Origin: Paralvinella palmiformis
Taxonomy: Eukaryota; Annelida; Polychaeta; Terebellida; Alvinellidae
Length of the DNA stretch: 64,000 nt
Direction of reading: 5' to 3'
Assembly (NCBI GenBank): GCA_025642065.1
Contig: JAODUP010000066.1
Coordinates: forward strand, 256,001-320,000
Shown here: positions 32,481-44,055 of the stretch, piece after piece
How the letters are laid out: each line of letters opens with the position of its first letter
Numbering within the stretch: the first letter of the stretch is position 1
Notes under the pieces: generated by a model
Told to the model about the DNA's origin: nothing
Databases searched by the model: none
The model's input: the letters and a program-made list of their open reading frames with translations, nothing else
Position numbers and translations under genes: made by a program

Positions 32481-35400
32481 TGAATTATGTTTCGGTTGAT
32501 GTTTGTTGGTAATAAAGGTACTACTTTACAGGACAGCTTAATATGTTTTTGATTCTACGGCGATTTCCCTCTGAATGTTCCGGAAATCATATAACCAGTT
32601 TCCTGCGGTGGATTGTTATAAAACTTTCAGTAGCATGAGAAAATAAATAGGTTTACACGACCACTCAGATTTCAAAGTTATCTATGAGATGTATCAGGTC
32701 ATATTAGAGTGTTGACGTTGGAGCAAATATTCAAAACGTGCCCCGACAACAAAAGTTGTCGTTAAGAAAATCGAACTTGCGGCTACAGTCAGGGATTTCT
32801 TCTACGTCATTAACGAGGATTCTTGGAATTCCACAACGACAACCAGTGAGAGGCGATTAAATAGTAAGGATACCTACCGTGTGGTGGATCAGACAGGACC
32901 GTCAGCTGTAGAACAAAATGACCGGGGCTCATTCTGAGGCCCACATACTTGTACGTATACAGGCCAACAAAACACGAAAACAAACCTTTGTCTAATGTAC
33001 CATTGGCGTATAAGTGATACGAGGTAGCCTTTATTTGTAGAATGACCAACGCCATGTTTGATGGCCCATAAACAAACGCGTGCTATATCACTGTATTGCT
33101 GGCGCCAGGGGATCAAACTATAAAATAGTCCGAAAGCGAAATATGGAGACAGAAGACGCGAATTGGAAATACAAAATAATTTGGGTCGACCCTCAAAAGT
33201 AGGTCGGTCGGCGATGGGAAACGAGCCATTTATCACCAATTAAATATGGTACCTACACAACTCGTGTGTAATAACTTAGATTGTTGTTCATTTATGTACA
33301 AGAAATTGAACGTAATACTTGATAACGACAATTTAGTTTAATTACATTTCTAATGAGATCAGGGAGATCGCCTTGTAAACAAATTAAGCCTGATATTCGT
33401 TAATCTGCTTGGTATCATTGGAAGTCGTATACTTCCGTCACTTTCCATTGGAATACACTGGTCTTTTTTGGTTCTTCGTGTGGGGGATTATGTCCCGAGG
33501 GGGATATTTTCCGATTACCGTGCCCAGTATAGTAGATTGGTCTCCTCAAATGCATCGTTATGATTGTAATCGTAAACGGACAGAAGCGACGTCTATAAAG
33601 GGAATTCTGGATTAACAGAACTGTCGGCATCAAATCGGGGACGATTATTACCTCGACACAATAATTATACATCCATGTCACGTATGGATACCGCATCAAT
33701 AACATCAGCTTAGGAAGATCCCACGTGATCAGCGAATATTAAACAAACAATAACTAGATGATCGAGCGATAATAGATAGAACAATGGGCTGGACTAGAAC
33801 AAAAGACTGCTTCTGTCGCTTCCGGCTAATAACGATTTAGCTGTCACGTGACGAGAGCTTTCACTGTCAGCTATTTAAATATAAATCACTTTTAAGTATT
33901 TATATTGGGGTTGCCCACGTGGCAACAGGACGGCAAGATAAACATCTTCGACTACTACCTACGACCAACTGCCGGGTCTCGTGTCGGTCCGCAGTAACCG
34001 TGGTTTTGATTTGATGCCAGAATGGTTTATTTAAAAGATAGATGGCACGCATCATCTTCTTACTCGTGCCATTTCACCAGATACTTACAACACTACGGAT
34101 ATTTCCTACCTTAGTAAACAGAAGTTTTTGGACATCTCCACAGCTTGCAGCGTCACGAGTCCGCTGTGTAGCGGCATAAAAAACGTACACAATTCGAATT
34201 AAACGTAAAACTTCAATAATGTGTACCATGATCCACTGTACCAGTCGAATATCCACGCGATCTTTATTAATTCTGAACCAACTTTTAATCTACAGTTGTC
34301 AGAAAGCCGCAGCTTATAACAAGTGTTATGCAAATTTTATATATATTATATATAACTTTTGTAAATTTTGAATAACCTTCTTTAAATCCATTCATGTATA
34401 CAATATGTAAGAAACCTGCTTAAAAATTAATCCCCCATTAAAAACCATAATTTAATAATAACTTTCAAGACATGCCAAAACTTATTTCGCTAGTTAATAA
34501 TTTATAGAGATCTAAATTTAACCCTTACATATGCTATAAGAAAACACATCAAACAAATATAGACAAACACTTAGCTGTAAGGTCATACAGAATTTTCACA
34601 CATCTGTATAAACCTAAGTAAGCTTCCATAGTTTTTTTTATTATTAATGATTGGTTTTCCAACCAATGTTATACTTGTAAGCAACTCACTGTAATAAGTA
34701 CATCTCCTTTAAATGACCTAACATGCCATTTTGGAATCGGACAACTGCTTCAGTTATTCTGTCCTGATAACACGACATGGACTAGACATGGATAAATCAG
34801 TGAAGACCTGACCAAATCTACAGTGCTATAAAACTCATAAAAACCAAGACACAAGTTGGCATTCATGATACCATCAGAGATAACCGAGATTACCTCTAAG
34901 TAAATATTCTGTCAGAGTCTGGCTAGCCATGAGCAAAACGGGATAATCACAACTGACCACGAGGTAAACATCTTGAATAAATTCAATTCGAGTCAGTGGT
35001 GGTATCATAGCAAGAGTATTGTAATTGTAAAGAATCCAGTTTGTCATTTCTTGTAATATTACCGTGGTTTCTGCCAATTATCTCTGAATATTGTAAGGAA
35101 CATTAATTGTCATCTGAACAGACTAGCAAATGCATTAGAACCAGCATGCTTGATTCCAAACTGTTCCCGCTTAAATACAGGTGTGCACAACTAAGTTATG
35201 GCCAGTCAGCATTCGGTGATTCTCATCAAATTCTGGATTCTAACTGAGCATGGGTCTACCTTTGATAAAGACCCATAATATAAGGGTTTCCATTAGCTTG
35301 CAACAGATAAAAACTAGTTTGAAACACTCCTATCTTCTTGCTTTATTTATTTATCCTTTCATTAGAAAATACTGTACTCATACTGTACGGGGTTTTTTCC

Positions 35401-35640
35401 GCCGCTAAAACACATTTAGAACATAAAATTTTCCAAGCATTCCTAAAATGCATCGAACTGTCGAACGTGTCAAAGTTCAATCACTCTGCATGATACTGAA
35501 GATACTAAGTGAACAAGAACTGATCGGGCAGGAAGTGATTCAGCCAAGTTGGTCAGCTGTTTGTTATGGATCGATGTCAGTATATTCCAGGTACCTAGAT
35601 GTCCCCACTCTCTGCACACAGACTGGATGAACACAAGCTT

Positions 35641-35706
35641 CTATGACGATGATGTTGATGAGGCTGGTGATGATTCACGCTGCTGGTCCCTGTAATACTT
35701 CTCCAC
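35641..35706 (-). CDS. LSM12: LSM12 exon 5: C-terminus and stop
   Basis: 66 bases including TAG. It encodes VEKYYRDQQRESSPASSTSS plus a final serine. The VEK.(Y/F).RD motif matches human, with a serine-rich tail instead of the human alanine/glutamine tail. Acceptor ATTTTCAG. Confidence 0.9.
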   Translation of the reverse strand: MEKYYRDQQRESSPASSTSSS

Positions 35707-38700
35707 CTGAAAATACAACCAATAATTGAATAAGTAATGTTGAAAAGGCCGCATAAAAAATCACTTCTAGTAGAAAATACTCTAAATCTGAAACCAAGAA
35801 TACGGTTAAACATCCATATTGTGGATGTCTGCTTGATGAATTTCTTACCAATAAACAGTCAATGTTTCTCAGCCATCCATATTAATACTAGTTATATTTC
35901 AAAATAATGGTTATGACCATTACTTCATGGAGTGAGTTGGCATACTTCTGCCAGACTGGCATAATCCAAATTAAAAAATTGTAAATCTGAATTTGACTGA
36001 AATTTATTCAAAATTCACTAACACATAGACAATATTTAATGGCTGCAATGACTGAATATTACAAAAAATACTAAAAAGTAAAGAAAAGTGTGTGTGTGTG
36101 TGTCTGTGAGATTCATTTGGGTATAATACAACATTAAACATGCATGTTTAGAAAAATAACCGACTAATAAAATATTTAACCTTTTCATACAACATCATAC
36201 ACCATGGCCTGGATTGGTAGGTTTCTCTCCTATATGGTAAAAACCATAGTTTTTCCTGACACATGAGAAATACTTTCTCTTGTCGTAGAAATGGCAGAAA
36301 GGGTAAAAAGTTTTTGAATCTTGTCAAAATAACTTCCCCTGTACATGCCACATAATTTTGGAAACTGTATGTCAATAAATCATTTTGATATTCAAAAGAT
36401 TGTGATATTATTTCATTATTAATTTGTGGTATCTATACACTGATACATGCAAAGCATACAAAGTTCAAGATGTGTGATAATAAGCAACTTGCCAAAACTT
36501 ATCACCTTAAATTGCATTATGTGAAGGGTAGTGCTGCACACCAATTACCAAGGGTTGAGCTCACACATGAACTACTCATAGCGATAAAAAGGGTGAGATC
36601 TCCATAACTCCATAATATCATATCTGCTCAGCTGGACATGGACACTCATGTTGTGAGGACCTCCATGAATCACAACAAAATCTATCTACAGGTGGTGAAG
36701 TTGTTCTATGCTGCTAACATTCCTTTCAATGTTGCTGAACAGTCACAGTTTAAGGAGGTTTATGAACAGGCTGCTGTGCACTGGATATCAGTGGCAATGT
36801 TACAAACAAATTGACGGAAATCTCTTCAACACTGCATATGATCAACTTCAAGGTGACAAAAAGAAACTCATCAATGGCAAGACAGACACACTCAAAAGGA
36901 TGGCTGGAGTAACTGTCACAATGAGCCTACCATCGCTAGGAGCCTACAAGTCGAGGGCAAATCATATCTGTTGGACAAAGACAGGGAACAACTACAACAC
37001 TTTGTGTCAGGATTCCATCTAAAAAGCCAAATATTCATACAACTGTTCTAGGTCAGCAATATGTACTGACAATTCCAAAAACATGGAATAGATGCAGGAT
37101 GGCTTACAACAGGCTGATCCAGATCTCACAGTGTATGGTTGCTCTGCTCAGTGGCTCAATTTGTTGGATCAAGACCTCACTACTCACTCTGTCATGGGGC
37201 AAAAGCACTGTCAAAATTATCACCAACCATGTACCTGGCTTACTGAATGCACAGAAAGTGACAAACCACAGGTTGTGAAATGAGGTGGAAATTCGAGTTT
37301 ACCCGTCTCAACAGACCAAGCTATACGAAAATATTGCTGGACTATGAAGATGAAATTGACCAAGACATCACAAAAAAGATCCAAGACATCATCATCATCA
37401 AATGCTTCAGCAAGCAAATCTGCCTGAGCATCTCAAGGTCTACACACTACATCCAGAATACCAAGGAAACAAGGTATGGTCCACAGTAAATAAAAAATGC
37501 AAAACACACCGAAATAGATTTAATGTGTGCAATAAAATATATAATCTGCAGTTGATAAAATATTTAATTTCTGAATTATCTGAAGAGCGGCTAAATCTTT
37601 TTCCAAAATAATTCCAGTTCCATGGTGAATGACTGAAGTCAGAAAAAAAGTATGCTAGCTTTAAATGGTAATTTATCCAGTCATCTACCAAACATTCACT
37701 GATTAATTAAACCTGGGCACACTCACATAAACTGTATAACTTTCACACTAATCTGTACTCACTATTTTTCTAACATGTGCGATGGCCGATTGCTTTCCTT
37801 CAACATTATCAACGCCATAAGGTGGTTTAATAGTAACATCGTTCATCACAATTATCGTCTCTTTATCCCATTTCACATCGCTGATACTGGAAACAAACGT
37901 ATGAAGATCAATTTTATGTAAAAACAATTTGAGCAAAAACCCCCAAAATAGTTCCTCTTTTTCTCTAAATGTTAAAAATGTGTCACGACCTTGAAAAATG
38001 GCAAGGAAACAAAAAACAGTTTATTTATTACAAGCCTCCAAAATAACGAAACACCACCATAATAATGCAATGACTAAAGGACTGTACTAAACCTCCAGGA
38101 GGTTACGGTTCAAATCTGACTTATATCTGTATTTATGGGATTATCACTAAGAAGTTACCCTCAGCCATATGGCCCAAGTGCACAGTTACAAAAAGCTCAT
38201 GATTTGTTTTAAATTAAAAAAATCAATTTTTAAAATTTAAATCAATTTTTTTTAAAAACAATAGTCAAACATTTCTTCTGGCATGTATTCAGCATGATAT
38301 AGCTATCAATAGTGAACCTATATAAAAGTTCACCTTATATACCCATCCTGGCTAAACACCAAGTACTTAAACATTGACTCAATAATTCCCCAAATACATA
38401 GAAAAGATGTGACACCATGAGTCAGATCATCCAGAATTCATCCAAATTACAAAACTGAAGCGGAGTGGCTTCGCTTGACACTTTCTATTGTGTTGATCTC
38501 CCAAGATCATCCTGACCATCAAGTTTGGGGAATTGTCACTAAACTGTATGACTTGTTAAGACTACATTAATGTACAATTCAAGTACAAATATATGTAAAA
38601 ATAATGATCCAACATATGTGACAATTGATTTTTTTTAAATTTTGTACTGCAAGTTAATTGACAAATCACATGTTTACAAATTAATTAATGAAAGTAAATG

Positions 38701-41700
38701 CAATAATCATAAAAAGCAAATGAAACATAAGAAAAATATTCTAAATGCATTATTTTTTGTAGTGATTTAAATCAAACAACCCAAGTGTGACCAGCATCAA
38801 GTTTTAACTCCCATCTGCTCACTCCAAAATGAAGAAACATGATGAGATCCAGTTAAATATTGTGGCATTATCAAAAACAACGAGCTTAGAATCTGAATCA
38901 AACTTTCCACATCGATTAAGACCCGATAAAGGTCAATCCTTGATCTAGTCTGTAGAATAGTGGAACGTAGCGACATAGTTCCCACTTTGGTTCTTGGAAA
39001 TCTCACTCACATGTAAATTACAAACTGAAAATGCGTTAAAACTGTTTTGAAATATTTTATGTCAGTTGCGGATTTCATGGCAATTCATGTCAAAATGCTG
39101 TCATGGATTCCACGATTCAGGGTCCAAGGTCTGACCATGTTATATCTGATTTCATGTTATAACAGACCACAGTATAATGGAGACGACTGTATATATATAT
39201 ATATATATATATATATTATGAGACTTAATTGTTTTACTCACTAAAATAATTAGTTTTTAATTAAACGGAATTATTTGTTCAATAATTAGGCATTATCAAT
39301 GCCTTCCTTGACCAATTTTGATTAACAGTAAAGCTTTAGAAATAAAAAATTGGTCTATAATCAAATTTAGCATGATCCTGTTTTCTTAAACTGACAAACT
39401 CTGTAAATGAATAGTATCACTAGTTTAGCTTATATTCTGGATTCAGAAATCAATGGCAAGATCAGTGTACCTGTAAAATGAAGATGATACTAAAGAGTCA
39501 CTGTTTGGTGGGATTTTAGTATTTGATTTGGTTTAACGCGTGCATCAACCACTTTCCTGGCACTTAATAATGAGGAAATGCGCAGTGATCATGTGCTAGA
39601 TCAAACGCAGTGCAAATTCCAAGAATACCACCACAATAAAGATGATATACCCAACTCATCAAAATGAGTAAATACATACGTCTTTGTTATAGCATGAAAT
39701 AACTTCTGTGCTTGAGGCGTTACTCCAACACCAATGTAGTTAACCTGGCGTCTTTTATCCGCTATGCTTGTGCTGATTCGGCTGTTTAGCTGCGGATTGA
39801 CAATGCGTATGAATTATACAAGAAATATACAGACATGTATGTGTTAAATATTATTTCCATTACCAGCAAGAAATGCAAACTTACTTCATTACTACTTACT
39901 TTTTGTAGGTTGAGATTTTTCAATGTAGGTATCTGTTCAGTTGCTTCTCTTAACACAGTTATGTCACTTACAAAACTAAGGTTCAGAATACGTACATCAT
40001 GTAGACCTGGTTTGTTTGGTGATGGTGATTCTAATGGTTAAGGATACATGTACCAGAAAATCTCTAAGATATATACTCGGTATCTACCTTAATGATTTGT
40101 TCAGATAATTGTGTTTAATTACAAATTGGCCAATATTTGCAATTAAACATAGAATATGTGTATGCATCCGTGCACACACACTAGATATTGTAAACACAAA
40201 ATATGATTCCTAGTGTCACCGTATCTTCATGATAGGATAGTCCACCTTCATTTCAAATTTTCAGGACTAATATAGTTATATCGTAAATAATGTCAAAATG
40301 TGTAAACGATCACCCACAAATTAAATAATCCAGTTCAAGATGCTGATTAATCGACTTTTAATGGTCTGGGGGACTAACATTTTTAAGCTAGACAGAGACT
40401 GGAAGCTCCTGAATGCTGACGTCACTTCAGCATATCCGGTTGAGCTGAAGTCTGTAGAGCCCGTACAACAGCATGTAAACAAGTGCGAGCAAAGAATTAT
40501 TCCAGAACTAAATGGCATTATCTTGTTAAAATTACTTCATGAGTGACATAGAACCATTTCAGTTTGAGCCAGAAGGAACCTGACAAGAGGATGATGATGT
40601 CAAGAGCATTTCAGTTTTCTCCTTCCCGCCTTCAAATCTAGCTTCCGGTACAGCCAAAATGGCGGCCCTCCAGTAATTTGGATTATTTCCCTATATCTAT
40701 GATATCAGGTATATTTCATGGAATTTTTGGTTACTAGGCATTACATATTTAAATACTATTTTCTGAGGGTGAACTGTCCCTTTAAGCCGAGATTCCATAT
40801 ACACGACATGCAAACCCAAATGTGAAAAAAAAGGAAAACATGTAAATGTATGAGCATGATTACACATACATATATGTGTGTTTGATAATCCAACAAAACG
40901 GATTGCTCCATGTAACAAATCCCCCAGAGTGGCAAAATTCTGGATTCAAACATCCGAATCGACTGTCCAGACAGGTTTTCCCAAGAAAAATAGGTCAGAA
41001 GGTGAGGAGTGTCGGAAACACATGGATACTGCAATGTTGCAGACAGAATCTGCATGTATGGAATCACGGCTTCACTTGATAAATACAAACATCGCCAGTA
41101 CCAGAAATAACGTTTCTACCTTACGTATCAGAAAGGCAGAGAGTTCCATGTTAAAGATTAAGCCAAGACCCTGATATGTGTATGCAACATTGCGGTATAT
41201 GATTTGTGTGCTTCCATATAAATGCACGTGTTTTCAGGATTCAACTGTCCAATTCGCGCAAACTGCCAGATTGAGCAATCCCTTTTGTCGCATTTGCAAA
41301 TCACAGTCGCACATGGAATCACACTTGTACATTTACATGTGTTCCATTTTTTGTTGTATTCGTATAACTGATACCTCATATATGGAACACATGTAAATGT
41401 ATGAGCGTGATTCCACATGTGCAACTGTGTATGCCATTTGTGAATGTGACATAATGGATCCCTCAATGTAGCAGATTGTGCAAATCAGATGGTTGAATCC
41501 TGAATGTTAAGACCCAGACAGGCTTTCCCAAGGAGAAAAGGTCAGGGGGGCCTAAAATGTAAGGATGTTGCATATATACTGAATATTGGCTTTAAGGTTC
41601 CAAATAAGCAGCATGCAGATGCTACAAAAATAGAAAAGTGTAAATGGACGAGAGAGCTTCCATATGTTCGGATGCTGCATACGATTTGTCCTGCTGCTGC

Positions 41701-42980
41701 AAATGAGGTAAACGGAAACACTCCCTGCAGCAACTTAATACAAAATTAGATGGGAAATCCAGAATATGACATCAAGGACGAGTATTTCACAAAAAATTTG
41801 GTGGGATTTCACAATGAAAGACAACAATCTTCCTCCATGTAACATAACACCTGAGAAAACTGATCTCTGGTAAACCTAAAGTATTGTTGAAATTTCTCCC
41901 CATGGAATTGTAACTCCTTGACCAGATTATGTTTTCTCAACTTAAATGTGTGGTGTTGTGGAGGAGTTAAGTTTTATGTTGGATGGTTAGTTGATATTCT
42001 GTATACTTCATCCATTGCCACTTCACCCGACTTATATTATATCCTACTCTCATGTTGTTAACACATCAGAATGGTTAGTGTGATTGCTTAGCATAACTTG
42101 AAATATTCTTGTATGATATATGAGGGGGATACTTCATCAATAAAAACAGGATTATGCTATGGATCAGTTATACAAAGCTGCAATTTGGACTGGTTAGCCA
42201 TGTTCTTGGCATGAAAATCTTTGGCAAAATATACTGAAAACATTTATATGGAATTGTACAAATCACAAACCGTGTATATGGAATCTTAGCATCACTCTGC
42301 ATGTTTGTTCTGATAATTTGCTGTTTGCAGGAATTGATAGACCTGTATTTGTCATTTTTACCTGTGTATGTTTATATAAATTTCTAATTTGTGAATCAAA
42401 AACTGAATCAGGATTGGATGAATGGAGAGAGAAAAACCAGCAAAATAGTGAGCTTACAAAACCACAATTTAAAACAGCTGACTGGTTCATGACTGCTCCT
42501 TGGTTAATTAATAAAAAACACATAGACATTCATGTAATATTTCTGTACACATAACAATACATATGAGTACCACTTTAACAACCAAATAGGTGGGCCGAGG
42601 TCGACATGTGCCGAAATCGACGAGTCAACCTGTGTACACATACTTGGTTTCCTGCAGCACAGCATAACAATTAATGAACTAGTGATCGTTTTAATTTTTT
42701 GTTTATATTTTTCACAGTCGCAGTAAGACCGTAAACTAGATCTAGATCTACTATTATATCTAAGCTAGATCTATCGAGGCACCGGCTAAAAAAATATTAA
42801 AAACCGGCGCAAAATATAATCAAATTAGACAAGAAACAGCGCATAATATGAAAGGATACTGATAACAAGTACTTTTGAATTATAGTCGAATGCAAGGACT
42901 TCACCTTGTACATTCTGTCCGTGACATGTTTTACATGATACAACCATTCCAACGGTAAAATAATTATCATCCGTCGCCAT
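35641..42980 (-). CDS. LSM12: LSM12 homologue (whole gene, 5 coding exons)
   Basis: The five exons give 183 residues (human about 195). LSM12 is an Sm-like RNA-associated protein: an N-terminal LSm fold (about residues 1-84) and a C-terminal anti-codon-binding-like AD domain (about 95-170). In animals it acts with ataxin-2/TYF in translation and is also linked to NAADP signalling. Diagnostic stretches are FTVGMVVSCKTC, QGEVLAFDYNSKVL, AQKLFHAITKTISDVKW and IIVMNDVTIKPPY, all matching human counterparts. The chosen ATG has a strong context (AACATGG) and matches the family start. An in-frame ATG lies 51 bases upstream at 43031. A minus-strand AATAAA lies at 35342-35351, about 290 bases beyond the stop. 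The introns carry a hAT relic and a copy of a MITE family. Confidence 0.95.
36150..36390 (-). repeat. Interspersed repeat family D, copy 2
   Basis: Inverse match to 29755-30090 through TTGGTAGGTTTCTCTCC, AAACCATAGTTTTTCC and GAGAAATACTTTCTCTTG. Located in the LSM12 intron between exons 4 and 5. Confidence 0.45.
36610..37490 (+). pseudogene. Decayed hAT-type (DUF659) transposase relic in an LSM12 intron
   Basis: Antisense to LSM12, in the intron between its exons 4 and 5. Read across several frame changes it gives KLFYAANIPFNVAEQSQFKE, DGWSNCHNEPTIARSL then GKSYLLDKD, and near the end RWKFEFTRL with LLDYEDEIDQDITKKIQD. These are characteristic of DUF659-containing hAT-like proteins. Many in-frame stops show that it is not functional. 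No terminal repeats were identified. Confidence 0.7.
37763..37886 (-). CDS. LSM12: LSM12 exon 4: AD domain core
   Basis: 124 bases. It encodes ISDVKWDKETIIVMNDVTIK, PPYGVDNVEGKQ and AHVRKI, almost collinear with human LSM12. Acceptor TTTCCAG, donor ATA|GTGAGT. Confidence 0.94.
38067..38190 (+). mobile_element. tRNA-like SINE family F
   Basis: ACTAAAGGACTGTACTAAAC and B-box-like ACGGTTCAAATCTGAC, then ATCTGTATTTATGGGAT and CCTCAGCCATATGGCCC. The order matches copies at 49236 and 51553. Confidence 0.55.
39100..39192. mobile_element. Fragment resembling a pogo-like terminus
   Basis: It contains CATGTTATAACAGACCAC and ends ATGGAGACGACTG followed by TA, similar to the GTTATAAC-containing ends of pogo-like elements. 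It lies directly before an AT microsatellite in LSM12 intron 3, downstream of LSM12 exon 3. Only one end was recognised. Confidence 0.4.
39680..39789 (-). CDS. LSM12: LSM12 exon 3: linker and start of the AD domain
   Basis: 110 bases. It encodes LNSRISTSIADKRRQ, GVGVTPQAQKLFHAI and TKT. Acceptor TCCGCAG, donor AC|GTATGT. Confidence 0.92.
39900..40030 (-). CDS. LSM12: LSM12 exon 2: end of the LSm domain
   Basis: 131 bases. It encodes LHDVRILNLSFVSDITVLRE and ends LNLQK|GTAAGT. It aligns with human HADILLINLQYVSEVEII. Acceptor CCATTAG. Confidence 0.9.
40228..40785. mobile_element. Element ending GAACTGTCCCTTTAA
   Basis: The left edge GATAGTCCACCTTCATTTC and right edge GAGGGTGAACTGTCCCTTTAA form a loose inverted pair. 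The left edge matches the inverse of 18310-18363. The interior 40330-40550 is somewhat GC-richer and contains an ORF I do not recognise. Located in the LSM12 intron between exons 1 and 2 on the 5' side of MITE G copy 3. Confidence 0.4.
40787..41069. mobile_element. MITE family G, copy 3
   Basis: Starts CCGAGATTCCATATACAC and ends TGTATGGAATCACGG. It contains GACAGGTTTTCCCAAG and ACACATGGATACTGC like the copies near 10 kb. It directly abuts the GAACTGTCCCTTTAA end of another element. Confidence 0.65.
41170..41600. mobile_element. MITE family G, diverged copy 4
   Basis: It shares ACATGTAAATGTATGAGC, ATTCCACATGTGC and GACAGGCTTTCCCAAGG with the other copies and is followed by a diverged end near GAATATTGGC. 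Boundaries are approximate and it may contain two partial copies. Confidence 0.5.
42860..42980 (-). CDS. LSM12: LSM12 exon 1: start of the LSm domain
   Basis: 121 bases, 40 codons plus one. MATDDNYFTVGMVVSCKTCH is followed by the QGEVLAFDYNSKVLVI strands. The donor A|GTATCC was chosen because it gives phase 1, which matches exon 2. Confidence 0.92.
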
Positions 42981-44036
42981 GTTAATCTTCATTTTGGGAA
43001 GTAACAGGACCGGGCTAAATGAAAAATTCATGAAAAGCAGATCACGATTTAATTTCTATCTATTTATTATATTGTTTAATATTAGTTTTAAAATATGGTT
43101 ATTATATATATTAAAGCGATAACACAAACAAAATATTCTTAAAAATAATTTATTTAATATTCGTCAGGTGACATTTCAAGCTAGTTCCAGAAGCCCCCAT
43201 TATTATTAAATGATTAATAATAGTGTATGCGTGACTTGATTTTAGTGATAAATCCAACGCGTGTTGACTAAGAAATATAGGTTATCGACTTCCTTTATTC
43301 AATTTTGATTTGTCTAAATTAAACTTGTGATTAACAATTATATTTTTTCCATTTATTTTGTTTAATATATATATATATATATATATCATAAGTTCCTTAT
43401 TAATACAAACATTGATTAGTGTCAATATATATATATATATATTAATTTAGTATGGACAGAATAATGAATAGATTGTTCTTGTCCATGCACACACACACAC
43501 ACACACAAATATATATATATATTTGTGTGTGTGCGCGCGCGTGTGTATGTGTGCGTGTATATATGTGCACGTGCATGCACAAGAACAAAGTAAAACTACT
43601 AAGTTAAGTGCCCTAAGTAATAAAGAGGTAAAGTGCCATAAGTAAAATTACTCCGATATGTTTCAGCTTCATTTTTTTTTATTTCCATAAAAGTCGACAA
43701 TAATTATTATAAATACATCGATACATTAATGTGATATCCTGGCACTTTAATGTTTCTATGTATTTTAGTATCGTTATATGTATTTATATTAGTGTAAAGA
43801 ATAAATCAAATAAAAAAGGAATGTATAAATCATGTAGAACTCTACATCATGTAAATCATGTACATAAGAAATTATTTGTGACATAATAAATAATTACAAA
43901 CGCGTAATTTATAATAATAGTAATAATTTATTTAATCACTGTAGCATTAACATTTGTAATGACATAATTACATCATCATGGAAGTTATGTCAGATATGGT
44001 ATTCCATATAAAGCCCCGGTCGTGCGCTTTGTTAAA
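42981..44036. promoter_or_regulatory. Divergent intergenic region between LSM12 and RBBP5
   Basis: 1056 bases separate the two divergent start codons, so both promoters must lie here or in the immediate 5' exons. The region is very AT-rich, with AT tracts at 43363-43386 and 43425-43441 and a long CA/TA/TG palindrome around 43487-43560. No ORF is convincing. LSM12 has an in-frame upstream ATG at 43031. Confidence 0.55.
43487..43560. repeat. (AC)n(AT)n(TG)n palindrome between LSM12 and RBBP5
   Basis: Bases 43501-43530 are a perfect 30-bp palindrome (ACACACAAATATAT and its inverse). The flanking AC and GT/GC runs extend it imperfectly. Confidence 0.9.
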
Positions 44037-44055
44037 ATGAATCTTGAGCTTCTAG
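44037..44055 (+). CDS. RBBP5: RBBP5 exon 1
   Basis: 19 coding bases, MNLELL plus one base, identical to the conserved RBBP5 N-terminus. Donor CTAG|GTAAGT. A TATAAA lies at 44007-44012, only 24 bases before the ATG. Confidence 0.92.

Larger units (their letters stand above)
30960..35300. other. Intergenic region between the PAN-discoidin gene and LSM12
   Basis: Microsatellites at 31043-31101, 31374-31430 and 31544-31582 and SINE A copies at 31798 and 32412. There is no convincing gene. Two places are slightly gene-like: a minus-strand ORF starting at 33055 with a good ATG context and a donor-like site near 32880, and a GC-richer stretch at 33780-34010. Neither is enough for a call. Confidence 0.45.
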
